From: Euphorbia lathyris
Taxonomy: Eukaryota > Streptophyta > Magnoliopsida > Malpighiales > Euphorbiaceae
NCBI RefSeq assembly: GCF_963576675.1
Contig: NC_088912.1
Coordinates: forward strand, 99,415,895 to 99,479,894
Length of the DNA: 64,000 bases
Direction of reading: 5' to 3'
Numbering within the stretch: position 1 is the first letter of the stretch; each line of letters begins with the position of its first letter. Under the pieces are notes generated by a model. The model ran no database searches. It had not been told where the DNA came from and was given only the letters and a program-made list of their open reading frames with translations. A program made the position numbers and the translations under genes. Shown here piece after piece: positions 22,370 to 34,059 of the stretch.

Positions 22370-23490
22370 CAGTGGCGAATCCAGGATTTGAGGGAGGGGG
22401 GGCAAACCTCTACGTAAATTTTTTTTTTAGACTAATATTTGTAGCCAAGAGCAAAAATACCCTTAACGTTTTGGGTCAGGAGCAATTTTACCCCTAACGT
22501 CTAAAATAGTGCAATTTTACCCCTAATGTTTGTAGCCAAGAGCAATTTTACCTCTAACTATCAATCAAATTACTCCATGAATAAACATTTTATCAATTTG
22601 ATTAAACTTATAAAAAACACAGCAAACAATAGTTTAGTGGCTAACATGAATGTTAAATCAGTTTAGTGGCTAACATGAATGTTAAATCAGTTTGTGTGGG
22701 TTTGAACATTAATTTTGGGTCTGAACTCATGGAGATATGGTTATAAGCAACTTCAACCAATATCCTCCTTTAATTTGTTGTTTTTTCTTCTTTTCTAGAC
22801 AGGCCTTTTTTTGGCAGTTCTTTGATCTAATGAACTCCCAGGTCTTTTAACATTAACCAGACGCCTCAAATTCAACTCACATGGTCTACATGTTCGAACT
22901 TAGTTACCAATAAATATCCAAAATACAGACACTGTTCCTAATTCTATAAACATATCCTGTTCCCAAGACAAAACACTATAACACTTCAACTAGACATCTT
23001 TCACAAGAAAATTCACAAGGATAAATGAAATTTTGTACCAATTATCAAGTTAGTTTAACTTGAAGTTCATGTCAATCATGTTCTAGAAGTTCATGTCAAA
23101 AATTAACCTAAAATTAATCCAACCTAAAATTAAAATTAAAGGACAAAAAGTTAACTAACCTGAAATGTGTGGCCGGCCGGAGGAGGAGAGCGTCGTCGAC
23201 TCGTTTGCTGGAGGAGGGGAGGAGGGGCGTCCGCGTCCGCGTCGCATTTGCTGGAGAGGAGGGGCGTCACACGTTTGCCTTGTATGTCCTGTCTCGATAG
23301 AGAGAAGCACAAATCCGTCCCTCCTTGCGTCTGCTGTTCTTCTATTTTCTAAATTAAAAGGCTAAACCAAAACGACGTCGTTTTGGTTGGGACCAAAACG
23401 ACGTCGTTTTGGTGGGAAAAAAAAATTCCCCGGATGAGGGGAGGGGGGGGGGGCAAATGCCCCCTTTGACCCCCCCTAAATCCGCCCCTG
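22370..23490. mobile_element. Second hAT-like element (CAGTGGCGGAT ends) inside the first
   Basis: It starts CAGTGGCGAATCCAGGATTT and ends with the inverse …TAAATCCGCCCCTG. This terminal sequence is common in plant hAT-type non-autonomous elements (from memory). The interior holds a left arm of a family A MITE (about 22441-22560), a GC-rich segment with a 66-codon frame (23165-23365, no recognised domain) and two long palindromes. The flanking eight bases do not match well, so the TSD is eroded or the ends are slightly misplaced. Confidence 0.65.
23365..23413. repeat. Two adjacent perfect palindromes centred on ACGACGTCGT
   Basis: 23365-23388 (24 bp) and 23392-23413 (22 bp) are each perfect palindromes with the same core CCAAAACGACGTCGTTTTGG, separated by three bases. 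They contain the bZIP-type core ACGT. They sit beside the GC-rich segment inside the inner hAT element. Confidence 0.9.
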
Positions 23491-24062
23491 AGCGGGGATG
23501 GTTTTTATTTTATCCCCGATAGTCAGGACGAGGCGGGTATGGTTATAAGTGTTCCATCCCCGAATGTCCCCAACAGGATCCCCGATTAAATACTTGAATA
23601 TCAAAAAAATAAACTAAAAAATATATATATATATGATTTAGATAAACTAAAAAGTTTGAGTTGCAACTTGCTTACTTTAAAACGGAATATATTCTAAAAA
23701 TAAATTAAGATAGATTAAGTAAGAGCTCTAACTAGCTTGGTTTAAAATTAAAACGGAATCTATGCAATTAGGAGTAGAAATTATAAAATAAAAAAATTGA
23801 AAGCTAATAAGTAATGCATGCACCGGGGATAGGGATTCCCCGCGATGATGGAAATCTTAGATAATAAAAACCTTGAAAACCTTAAAAAAAATAAAGAAAT
23901 TAAAAAGTTAAACGGGGATGGGGATTCCTCGCAAGGTGGGGATGGAAGCCAAAAAAAATTTCATATGTTATTCGGGATAGGGACGGGGAATCCCCGATAG
24001 ACCAGTAGTCAGGGATGATTTATGCAATCCCCGCTCCGCTTACAGCCCTAATTATATTATAT

Positions 24063-24911
24063 ACCACTTGATATCATTCTATTGATGTATTTTTTTTTCA
24101 AACATTTTTTATTCCAAAAATTTGATGAAGCACAAAAGGTTAAAGGGGAAATTAGTAAAAAAAAAAAAACACTAATTTGTCAAAATCCAAAAGCTACAAA
24201 AAGTTGGAAAAGCAAAAGACATAATAATAATAATACAAAATCATTTCTTGATTCTCTAATTTCTTTAAAAAAAATAACCAAAATTAAGTTTACAATGTCG
24301 GTTAAAAAATCAAATCATCCATAATATTTATAAAATATGATATGATGGAGAATAATATTATTATAATATTTTCATTATTTGATTACGTAAAAAAATACAT
24401 AATGGATGCAAAAATTAAATATACTTATAAATAATTAGATTATTCTATAATATTAAAATATAAATATTTTGGATTTTTTTAAAGAAAATTTAATTGAGTT
24501 TTATTCATAGAAAAAATAATATAACTAAAAAATTACAATCTAAAAATGTATCAAAAAAGTTTGAATCTACATCTTCAATTTATAAACCGTGATAAAACAA
24601 TAATAGGCAGTGTTATAATAGACAGAACTTTTCTGTTTTTCCATGAAAGAAAACATGATAACACCATGTAAAGAGACAGACGACAATCATCTATATATAT
24701 AGGGAGAGATATTAGAACCACCGCAAAGGAAGAAAGAGAAAAAAAAAACTACAAATAAACAATAAACAATCAAATTTATTATAGTATATCAATCAAAAAA
24801 ATTTATCCAACAAAGAAAAAACAAAACAAAATAAAATAAAGAAGAGTCTTCTGGCTAAAAGCCAGAAAAAAAAATCCAAAGCCTGGATGATGAAGACGAG
24901 AATCTTTTTAC
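24063..24911. other. AT-rich region without recognised gene
   Basis: Poly-A/T rich. Open frames such as 24082-24324 are low complexity. Nothing else is seen. Confidence 0.5.
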
Positions 24912-25087
24912 TGATAGAGTTTGAACCCTTGATTGGCTGTTATTGATGTGTAAACAATATATATAGAGAATACAATTCACATTATAGTGAAAGTCTAATC
25001 CTACAATCTAGACTAGAAATAAGGAACTCCCTATTTTGAATGTACAAATAAGACAATATACAGATAAAACATTATATACTATCTGAT
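24912..25087 (-). mobile_element. Probable copia LTR (3' LTR, minus strand)
   Basis: On the minus strand it starts TGTATCAGATAG directly after a purine stretch (TACGGGGG) that fits a polypurine tract, and ends …AACTCTATCA. It is 176 bp with a TATA-like CTATATATATTG. The boundaries rest on the TG…CA ends and position after pol only. Confidence 0.5.
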
Positions 25088-25860
25088 ACACCCCCGTATT
25101 CGAAACAAGCGGAGGACGAACGTTGAGACTATATAGGAAGTTTTCGAAAAGTGGTGATGGAAGTCCTTTGGTGAAGATGTCGGCTATTTGATAGCGAGAT
25201 GGGACGTGTAACACGCGCACTTCGCCTTTAGCAACCCTTTTCCGGACAAAATAAATATCCATTTCTATATGTTTAGTGTGGTGGTGTTGAACCGGGTTCC
25301 CTGTGAGATAAACGGCGCTGATGTTGTCACAATGGACGATGGTCGATTTCTGAATTGGGCAACGAAGTTCAAGAAGGAGGTTGCGGATCCAGCAGGTTTC
25401 AGACACTACATTCGCGATGCCACGGTACTCGGCTTCTGCGTTGGAACGGGATAGAGTGGGTTGTCGTTTTGCTGACCAAGAGATGAGATTATCGCCAAGG
25501 AACACACAGTAGCCGGATGTCGATCGACGGGTGTAGGGACAGCCCGCCTAGTCGGCATCAGTGTAAGAGGTTAATTGATCGGAAGATGATGAACTGAAAT
25601 GGAGACCGAGATCAAGTGTGTCGTGAATGTATCAGAGGATTCGTTTGAGGGCAGCCATGGGAGATGATGAACTGAAATGGAGACCGAGATCAAGTGTGCC
25701 GTGAATGTATCGGAGGATTCGTTTGAGGGCAGCCATGTGCGAAGTCTTTGAATCGTGCATAAATAAGCATATTTGCTGAACAACATATGAGATGTTAGGT
25801 CTAGTGAGAGTCAGATATTGAAGAGCGCCATCTAGGTTTAGGTTAGTTTTTTTTATTAGG
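25088..25860 (-). pseudogene. Ty1/copia RNase H fragment with an in-frame 78-bp duplication
   Basis: The minus strand reads LISWSAKRQPTLSRSNAEAEYR, SETCWIRNLLLELRCP, VHCDNISAVYLTGNP and KHIEMDIYFVRKRVAKGEV, ending with DIFTKGLPSPLFENFLYSL. These are the standard C-terminal RNase H landmarks of copia pol, with a clear DN active-site motif. The downstream sequence passes directly into the probable LTR. Upstream, two 78-bp units (25584-25661 and 25662-25739) repeat 26 codons in frame. RT and the rest of the element are missing. The frame is still mostly open, so it is younger than the copia fragment at 16235. Confidence 0.85.
25584..25739. repeat. 78-bp tandem duplication within copia pol
   Basis: The units at 25584-25661 and 25662-25739 differ at only a few positions, and their length is a multiple of three. 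Landmark: AGATGATGAACTGAAATGG at both starts. Confidence 0.93.
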
Positions 25861-26430
25861 GTCTTCCATAAATATACAAACGTTATAAGAAGAAAGGAAA
25901 TAAAAATTCTCTAAAAATATTTCGGATTAAACAGCAGATAATCCAATATTACGATATTAAGTTCTCTATAAAGAAAATAAAAAGGATATTCAAGTTTACA
26001 TTTGTTATTTTCGAGAGATTAGCACATGGTTAGCGATTAATCTATTGTTTATATTACGATGTTCATCTGGATGTTGAATGATCAAATGAAATTGCTTATT
26101 TACTGTATCGTTCCAGATTTTAATAAACCTAAATCTAACCATGTTTAGGCATTCTCAGTCACTACTGGTTTATTTTATTCTAAAAAAAATCCCTTGTTTG
26201 ATGTATTATACCATATTATAATTGATTTTAATGGGATTCTGTATCTGAGAAAAATAAATATTTTCATTATTCGGTTAATATGTAAATATGATTCTTAAAA
26301 AAAAAAAATTAAGATTCATAATATATTTTATTTCAATTCACAAGTTAGAAAAATATTTTCCATTAATTTTAAAATATCCTAATTGATTATTGACATATTT
26401 TTTTATAATCTCACTCAAATATAAAGAAAA

Positions 26431-27358
26431 TGCCTAATATACATCACCAGCTTCCTGAACTTGTACATTATAGTAGATTGGCTCTTTGAATTTTGCAAGT
26501 GTCTTACCAACTTCCTAAACTTGCTTATTTCGTACCACCAGCTCTCTAAACTTGTCCATAAAAATTTATTAGCTCCATGAATTTTGCAAATGTCTCACCA
26601 GCTACCTAAACTTATTTATTCTGTAACAACTAAATACAAAAACCACAATACTAACTCGGGTTAAGGTGCAAAAATACCTCTAACGTTTTGTGTCAGGAGT
26701 AATTTTACCCCTTACGTCTAAAATGGTGCAATTTTACACCTAACATTGGAAGCCAAAAGCAATTTTACCCCTAACATTGATAAATTGAATTAATTTGAGA
26801 AATAATACATCAAACTGTCTCTCAGTCATGAATCTTGTCATCTACACTTCACATGTGCGTCATTTTATCAGTAACAAATCACAAACATATGTTGGGATGT
26901 GAAAAAAAACAAAACAAAAAAAACATATTGTCTCTTGTACGAATTGGACAAAAAAAAAATTCAAAAAATTCACCAAATTTATAAATATCAATCTCCAATT
27001 CTATTATTAAATTATAAAAAACATGAAATCTTTTTTTAGAACGAATCAATATGCAATTGGTGCAAAATAAGGAACAAAAACATTTGTGTTTTATAATAGT
27101 ATCTGAAATTGACCCAAATTATCAACGTTAGGGGTAAATTTGCTCTTGGCTACTAAAGTTAGGGGTAAAAGGTAGGGGAAGAGAAAAATTTACCTCATAA
27201 ATAGATGAAAATGTATTTTTAGAATTTAGGTTTAATAAGTTTTTGTATTTAGTTATTACGGAATAAGCAAGTTTAGGAAGCTGTTGATACACTTGCAAAG
27301 TTCAGGGAGCCAATCTACTATTATGGACAAGTTCATGGAGCTGGTGATGTATTAGGTC
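26431..27358. mobile_element. Family B-like Mutator-type MITE with 9-bp TSD, holding a family A MITE
   Basis: The left end TGCCTAATATACATCACCAG and the right end …CTGGTGATGTATTAGGTC are inverted, and arms of about 200 bp carry repeated 'AGCTCCATGAACTTG' units. TAAAGAAAA flanks both sides (26422-26430 and 27359-27367). Positions 26658 to about 27170 are a family A MITE inserted into it. Confidence 0.9.
26658..27170. mobile_element. Family A MITE, copy 3, right end damaged
   Basis: It starts GGGTTAAGGTGCAAAAATAC and contains the family's inner landmark CACTTCACATGTGCGTCATT. The right arm stops after GTTAGGGGTAAAA, so the terminal part is lost. It is inserted in the family B-like MITE at 26431-27358. 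Confidence 0.85.
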
Positions 27359-27371
27359 TAAAGAAAATAAA

Positions 27372-27870
27372 AAATAGGGTTAATTGCATATAAATATTAT
27401 GTGGTTTCACCGATTTGCAGATGGGTATGGGTATATGTGATATGTTTTTTGCGAACGCAATCCTGTGGTTTGTAAAATTTTGCATTTAGATTCACTTTGT
27501 TAGAATTTGACCGATAACGATATCGGAATGAAAATTTTCAAGAGTTAAATGATATTTTAAGCAACTTTAATTCTTGAACTTTTAGGTTTAATGTTATTTA
27601 GATATTGTTTTTTTATGAAAGAAAGTTAATGTTTAGTGAAAAAAAAAACTTAAAAAAATAATGATTTTGAAAAATAAAAAATATGGTTCCATAGTAAATA
27701 TGATAGTAAACAATATTAATTCTTGAAATTTTTTATTTTGAAATCGTTATCAGTCAAATTTGGCAATGTAGAAAAATTTAAAATTTTATTAATTATAGAA
27801 TGGTGTTTGTAAAGAAAAATACGATAATCATGTGACATTACTTGTAGTTAACTCTAAAAATATTTTTAAA
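27372..27870. repeat. Family C foldback repeat, degraded copy
   Basis: The two halves are inverted around AT-rich sequence: GTGGTTTCACCGATTTGCAG and GATAACGATATCGGAATGAA at the left, with complementary stretches near 27740-27840. No clear TSD. Confidence 0.5.
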
Positions 27871-28016
27871 TAGAATTTTTTTCGTGTGAAATTGGCAAAA
27901 AATAATTATGTCCTTTAAACAAATCTTAAAAGTGATTTCAAATGCATAACATTGGTCAACATTGATTGACTTTTTCTTGGAAAATATTACTTTACTTATA
28001 ATTCTTTAAAAAAAAT

Positions 28017-28557
28017 AAGGTGCAAAAAATATTCATAATATTTACAGTCAGAAGTAATTTTATCCCTTAACGTTTAAAATTGTGCAATTTCATCCTTAAT
28101 ATTGACAGTCAAGAGCAATTTTATCCCTAACAATAATTTTATCAAATTGTATTTTCGGTCCTGAATCTTGTCATCTACACTATACATGTGAGTCATTTTA
28201 TTACTCATTAATAACATATTATAAACATACAATTAGACGTGGAAAAAATTTAAAAAAAAATTAAAAATATATTGTTTATTGTATGAGTAGGACTAAAAAA
28301 AATTCAAAATATTTTACCGAATTTATAAATATTAATCTCCAACTCTATTATTAAATCACAGAAAATATAAAATCTATTTTTTAAAACAAACTGATATGCA
28401 ATTGGTGCAGAATAAGGAACAAAATATCTGTGTTTTATAATAATTTCTGAAATTAACCGAACTTGACAACGTTAGGAGTAAAATTATTCTTGAATGCCAA
28501 CGTTAGGGGTAAAATTGATCATGGTTGTAAACGTTAGGGGTATTTTTATACATTATC
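28017..28557. mobile_element. Family A MITE, copy 4
   Basis: The left arm starts AAGGTGCAAAAAATATTC and the right arm ends GGGGTATTTTTATACATTATC. The inner landmark CTTGTCATCTACACTATACATG is retained with changes. It is more diverged than copies 2 and 5. Confidence 0.8.
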
Positions 28558-28769
28558 TCTTAAAAAACGAATAAATGGTATACCAAAAGAAAAAAAGTAA
28601 AAAAAAAAAATCATTGTCATTTTTCGTATTTACAAATATGGTATTAAATGGTAACGTTAATTATGATGTGTACAGTTGATAACCAATGATATTTTTATAT
28701 TTTGTTTAAAAGAGAAATTCATTCAAATTACACCAGTAGACAACAAAGAACTAATAAAAGGGGTTAGCA

Positions 28770-29765
28770 TTAAACTGAGTTATGGTATAAGTAACATGGT
28801 TTGCTTGTCAAGGAATAAAGATAAAATTTAATCCTTCAATGCGGTTAGAGATGATCAAACAACGATGAACAATGCAATAAAAACTATTAAACAAGTTAGT
28901 GGAGAGTGCTTCAACAACAACTATTAAACAAGTTAGTGGAGAGTGCTTCAACAACAAGCTTGAGTCAGACTCCATAATAACATTATATCATCGATCAAGG
29001 GTCAGCTAAGAGAGAACCTCTTAATTGCAAAGGACTTCTGCAGTTTTGACATCAAGGATCAGGAATGAGCTTGGAACCATTTCCAACTACTTGACTAGAA
29101 GAGTCTCGAACCACAAAACCACACCCAATAGCACACAAGTCTGCAAAAAGTGTCGCATTAACATTAGCATTAAGAAACCCAGTAGAAGGCTTGGACCAAC
29201 TATTGGTAGATTGATCTGGACGGTGAGTTACAAGGAATGAAACAAATTTACTTGAATCTCACAGTACTCAATGAGAAAGTCAATAGAGAAATTAGACATT
29301 TGTTGGCAATCAATGGAATTTTTCAAACAACATCGTTGTGGCGGCACCAAATAGCCCAAATGATTACACAAGAATTTGCAACCACATGACTATTATGTCG
29401 GATTAAAGCGTTAAACCAATTTATGAAAAAGTCCACTAGCGGGACAAATAGATTTAAGCGACTCGCTACCCAACAATCAAACGTAAATTTGCAGTCAATA
29501 AAAGTGTGTAAAGCATCCTCTCCCACCTCTTGACAGGTCGAGCACATATTCTCAACAATGAGGCTTTTAAGAAACTACTCTTCCCTTAAAGGAAGAAGGT
29601 TATTGTAGAGCTTCCACGTGAACATTTTAACATGAGGCGGGATGTGAAGTCTCCACAACACTGACCAACTTTCCATACGATAGTTGTTAACCCGACTTGA
29701 CCCTATAAACCTCATTCTTGTCATAGTGCCAACAGAGCATATCTGCCATCTCTCTGAGAGCATAT
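28770..29765 (-). pseudogene. LINE ORF2 C-terminal fragment (zf-RVT and RNase H remnants)
   Basis: The minus strand reads SWSVLWRLHIPPHVKMFTWK then CSTCQEVGEDALHTFIDCKF and CWVASRLNLFVPLVDFFINWF, the zf-RVT domain of plant LINEs. An RNase H scrap with MESDSSLL lies near 28970. Stops separate the pieces. A 37-bp tandem duplication (CTATTAAACAAGTTAGTGG at 28884 and 28921) lies in the RNase H part. 5' RT and endonuclease are absent. Confidence 0.75.
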
Positions 29766-30165
29766 CTAATGGTGGTTACAAATTTTTAGTGCCACTTAGA
29801 CTCAAATTACACCTAAAAGTTACACTCCACTAGAGATCTTTGTTACTTTATAACTTTGAGAGGTAAAAAAGATTAAATTAACAAAGAAGGATTGAAAACA
29901 AAATTAACAATTAAGAAAATTAAATTTCAAATACTATAGGTGCTAAACATGCGTCTCACTCACAGGTGTGTCTCACTCTCTCTTGGCAATCCATGATGTA
30001 TCTCCTTCTCTCTTGTTGGTTGTGGTTTTTATCAAAATTGGATACAACTACTCGTTGTTACTAAATTTGTTAACAAACTAAAAATTGGTGACAACCACTC
30101 TAGTGATTAGTCACAGCTTATTATCTAAAGTCACAAGGAAATAACATTCACTAGGGATACTCTAA
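29757..30165. mobile_element. Possible short inverted-repeat MITE
   Basis: GAGCATATCTAATGGTGG at the left is roughly inverted at the right (CACTAGGGATACTCTAATT). The arms are short and imperfect and no TSD was settled. Confidence 0.35.
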
Positions 30166-30488
30166 TTCCCCCCGAAAACATTTTTATCTTTATAAAAATT
30201 TATATTTATATATCGACAAAATACAACCAGCTGAAAATAGTTCCCCTAAATCGAAACCATAAATCATAATGTAGACATTTCAAGTTTTTTTACTAAATTT
30301 ATAGTTTATAAACTAAATTGAGGCTTAATTCATTTTATACAATTTGATTTAACATGGTTATGTTTAATCGATATGTATGTATAAATTTTTTTTTTCAAAA
30401 ATAAAAATGTCATTAATTATCATCATAACTTATCGATATAATTTAAAATACTATCATAAATAATTTAAACTATTGTGTTTTAATCGTA

Positions 30489-30976
30489 GGGTAAATTACA
30501 CTCATGGCCACTGAACTTTACCCATTTTAAGATTGTGGCAACTGAATTGCAATTCTTAATGGTATGGTCATTAAACTTTACACTTTTTAATATCAATGAC
30601 AACTCAACTTTAACCAAGTCCTCAAAATGATGGTTAACGACCTCAAAATGAAAATATTCAAAAATTAAAGTTGTTCATAACAACATTTACCAAGAAACCA
30701 TATTTTTTATTTTCCAAAATCACATTTTTTTTGGAGCTTTCTCTCTCTAAAAATTCACCCGTTCTCCTAACCAAACAACACCTAAATAACCTCAAAACAA
30801 AAAAAAATCAAGAATTAAAGTTCCTTAGAATATCATTAACTCCTCGATTTTTTTTTATTTTCAGAACGTCAGTGGTGGTTTTGAGGCGTTGAGTGACCAC
30901 CGGTGTTAAAAAGTGTAAAGTTCAGTGATCATACTGTTAAGAATTGAAGTTCAGTGGACATGAGTGTAATTTACCC
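30489..30976. mobile_element. Family C Mutator-type MITE, best copy
   Basis: Left GGGTAAATTACACTCATGGC and right …ATGAGTGTAATTTACCC are inverted. The flanks TTTAATCGTA (30479-30488) and TTTAATTGTA (30977-30986) match at nine of ten. It carries the family landmarks ACCTCAAAATGAAAATATTC and its inverse. Non-coding. Confidence 0.85.
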
Positions 30977-31015
30977 TTTAATTGTAGCATAAACTTTTTT
31001 TTAATATACATTTTC

Positions 31016-31020
<5 letters not shown>

Positions 31021-31056
<36 letters not shown>
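31021..31056. repeat. (AT)n microsatellite
   Basis: Eighteen AT units without interruption. Confidence 0.97.
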
Positions 31057-31058
<2 letters not shown>

Positions 31059-31934
31059 AAATTAAAAAAAACCACAAATTGCCCCTAAAGAATTGAAATT
31101 CTTGGAAGCAAAAGCAAAAGCAAAAAGTATTAAGTTTCTAATTTAGAAATTACATTACTTTAACAAATATTGTCCCCTCCAAAATTGGCAAAGTTCCAAT
31201 TTTTTTATTTGAACAATAATTACATAATTAATATAATTTAATATGGGAGTCAAATAAGGCATGCACGTGCATGGAACAAGCATAGAAACCGTCCTTATAA
31301 TATATTAAATAAATAAATACTGTAGCCTTAGCTATATTTGAAAAGCCCAAGTTGGACACCAACATTTAACAGTTGCCCCATCCTTTACTCCAAAGGTCAA
31401 AATTAAATAATTATAATCAAACAATATTTTATAATGGGAGTTCAACCACAATATCTTATATTAATTAATTATCATACTTAAAAAAATAACATAAAATGTT
31501 TTTCAAAAAAAAAATAACATAAAACGTTAAATTATATATATAAGAGATTAGATAATGAATGTTTGTTATTTGTAGGGAAAAGATAATAAAGTTGCGGATT
31601 CTTAAGGATATGGTAAAAAAATGTTAGGTACTAATTGGATAAATAAAGTTCTCGAAAATTAATTGGAAATTGGTCGGAGATTAATCGGATTTGTATGTTT
31701 TTATTTGTTAATAGATAAATCGTTATATAAATATTAATTATAATATTTTTTTTTTATATAAAATGCTTCTATATTCATTAGATGAAAAAAGTCCAAATAC
31801 AATCAGAAAGACATAAGGAATAAAACCTTACAAAATCCACAAAGGGACAAAGACGACTACAAAGAGTAAGAAAAAACCATAAAAGGTATATTTAATTATA
31901 TTATCTAAAAATAAGTGAGCTGCTATTTACCGCA
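31057..31934. other. AT-rich region without recognised gene
   Basis: Nothing beyond A/T-biased sequence is seen. Confidence 0.5.
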
Positions 31935-32458
31935 ATATTTTTTCCACCTACCGCACTTTTTTGACAATTTTGCCCTTCTCATAATTTAAACTCAAAAAAT
32001 CAAAACTCTTAAATCCTCTCTAACTTTTTGGATTTTCAAAAAACCCGACCTAAAACGACATGCCGCCAAAGGCATGAGAGGGTAAAGGCTTCATGAATGC
32101 TCCCGTAAGGTTTTTTTTAAAAAAATTACTCCGAAATCACGGGTTCCGCCTCCGAAACGGAGGCGGAATCCGTATGAATTTAGCCTAAACGGACGGGACG
32201 TGCCGTTTCCACCACGGGTGGAATGGACGAACTGCCCGTTCCACCCGTGGTGGAATTGGCACGCGCCGTTCGTTCCACCGTACGGTGGAACGAATGGCGC
32301 TCCCATTCCACCGTACGGTGGAACGGTGCGCGCTGTCCGTTTAGGCCAAATCCATTTTAAAAAAAAATTAAAAAGAGAGAAAAAAAGTTTTGGTTTTTGA
32401 GAAAAAATTATGAAAAGGGCATAAATGTCAAAAAGAGTGCGGTAGGTGGAAAAAATAT
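31935..32458. mobile_element. Foldback element with a GC-rich palindrome cluster at its centre
   Basis: The outer arms are ATATTTTTTCCACCTACCGC… and its inverse …GCGGTAGGTGGAAAAAATAT (31935 and 32458 ends), continuing through GCCCTT/AAGGGC and a TCAAAA/TTTTGA stretch for about 70 bp. The inner 210 bp are strongly GC-rich in an AT-rich setting and consist almost wholly of palindromes. No TSD was found and there is no transposase. Open frames across it (for example 32200-32400, with VPPYGGTNGA-like repeats) are products of the palindromes. Confidence 0.75.
32144..32346. repeat. Cluster of hairpins and perfect palindromes
   Basis: 32144-32168: 11-bp arms TTCCGCCTCCG with a 3-base loop. 32183-32194 and 32335-32346: inverted GCCTAAACGGAC enclosing the rest. 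32207-32223 and 32239-32255: TTCCACCACGGGTGGAA and its exact reverse complement. 32269-32294: 26-bp perfect palindrome built on CGTTCCACCGTACGGTGGAA. 32306-32323: 18-bp perfect palindrome TTCCACCGTACGGTGGAA. All were read directly. Confidence 0.95.
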
Positions 32459-32620
32459 AAAATGATTTAATATAAATATACATTTTCAAAAACGTGTAAA
32501 CATGATATTTCAAGAACAATATCAGCGGTTCACCCAAAAAAAAAAAAAAGAACAATATCATCATTTTTTTCAAAAAAAAACAAAAATATCATTCAACAAC
32601 TCAAACAAATATAATACATT

Positions 32621-32865
32621 CCTCCGTTTCATATTACATGTCGTTTTAGAGAGTTGTATAGAAATTAATGATATTAGAGAAAAGACATTGTTGCCGCTTA
32701 TTTATTGATTCCACTATTTATTTATTCTATAATAAGTCCATTATTCTAATTAATTTTCACGTTTTATAGCAGGAAAAATGATGATTTACCGTACTGATCA
32801 TATAAAATGACATGTATAATGAAACAAAAAAAGTCTCTAAAAAGACATGTAATATGAAACGGAGG
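32621..32865. mobile_element. Stowaway-type (Tc1/mariner) MITE
   Basis: CCTCCGTTTCATATTACATG at the left and CATGTAATATGAAACGGAGG at the right are inverted, with TA beside the right end. CTCCGTTTCATATTA is a well-known Stowaway terminus in plants. About 245 bp, non-coding. Confidence 0.85.
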
Positions 32866-34059
32866 TAGTAATATTCACAAGTAATATAATTCACCAAAAG
32901 CTACGAAACTATGTCTTGAAAGTTCTAAACCAAAATATTTAAAAAATAATAAACACAATTCACGAATAATCATGCGACAATATGCACAAGTGAATTATGA
33001 TAAAGAAAAAAATAAACGGTTTTGTTCAGTTCATCATCTCTTGCGCTTAGGATGCCTAAGTGAAGCACAAGTGGCTAAAAATCGTTTAAAAGGCCAAAAA
33101 AATTCAATTAAGATTAATCAGAAAAAATCCGAACGATTTTTTTGATTTCGAGTTTCTAGACGAGACCTAAATCTTCCAGGCTGACTTGTTTTTTTAACAT
33201 TGCCTTTCAAGATTGTAATTTTCTTTATTTTTTCCATGTGCTTTTATTGCTATCTTTGAAAGTGATATTGTTTTTTTTTTTTTAGTGTATGTTGATTAGT
33301 ATTTTTAGGTTGTTTTAACCTGTTCAAGAAAATAAACAGTCAAGATCTATTATATAATTCTACATCGGATATGTTTATAGATATATGTATAGTTCTATTG
33401 ATTAGAATGTCAATATATATATATATACATCTTAATTGGAGGTGTGAATTTTTAGTTATCATAATATGATTTTAAAAAAAAATTAAATGACTCAATAAAT
33501 ATTATTTATATCAAAATGAGTTATCGTATTATAATCATATTTGTATTTATAAATATTTCACATGATAATCAAATTAAGATGATTATCTCTGTAAATTGTA
33601 TTATCGTGTAAGAAATTGATAACTGTATGACAACACAGTTGATATGATTATTATTTTCGTTACATTCATCATATATTACATATAGTCCCATAAATATAAG
33701 ATATAGTGATAGATACAAAGGGGATTGGCAGGAGCTCGAGCATTCACTAGTTACTGAAAAATACTGGAAACTTTATAAAACTATGTACGATTTTTAATTT
33801 TTCTACAAAAACATCAAAAAAATATCAATCGCATACTGATAGATCACTAGAAAGCACACCATGTTAATGAATTCTAGATTTATCCCAGAATATAATATAG
33901 ATAACACATCATACGAATATATAAGGGTTGTCAATTTCTAACAGAAACAATCTTTTGACACAATTATCATTTTCGTTGCATAGTAATGTGAAATGTATAG
34001 ATTTAGCTAATACATTGAAGCACCCTAGATTTGACCTAAAGAACTGATTTGCCACTGAA
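32866..34059. other. AT-rich region upstream of the response regulator
   Basis: No gene or element with clear ends. Short (AT) runs near 33415. Confidence 0.5.

Larger units (their letters stand above)
22273..24054. mobile_element. Non-autonomous hAT-like element (TAGGGCTGT ends), with nested insert
   Basis: The left end ATAAGGCTGTCAATTAG and the right end …TTACAGCCCTAATTA are inverted. Eight-base flanks TATTATAC (22265-22272) and TATTATAT (24055-24062) match at seven of eight. The body is full of GGGGATCCCCG-like stretches in both orientations (22290-22360 and 23490-24040). Another element occupies 22370-23490. No transposase is visible. Confidence 0.7.

Noticed and set aside
23165..23365. 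GC-rich 66-codon frame inside a hAT element
   Set aside because: It overlaps another open frame in a second register and has only low-complexity Glu/Gly/Arg content, so coding is not supported.
31018..31060. (AT)n run as a replication or matrix-attachment site
   Set aside because: A simple microsatellite; nothing else supports a special role.
32091..32573. A 160-codon minus-strand frame and a plus-strand frame with VPPYGGTNGA-like repeats
   Set aside because: Both come from reading through the palindrome cluster and A/T runs of a foldback element; there is no codon bias or domain.
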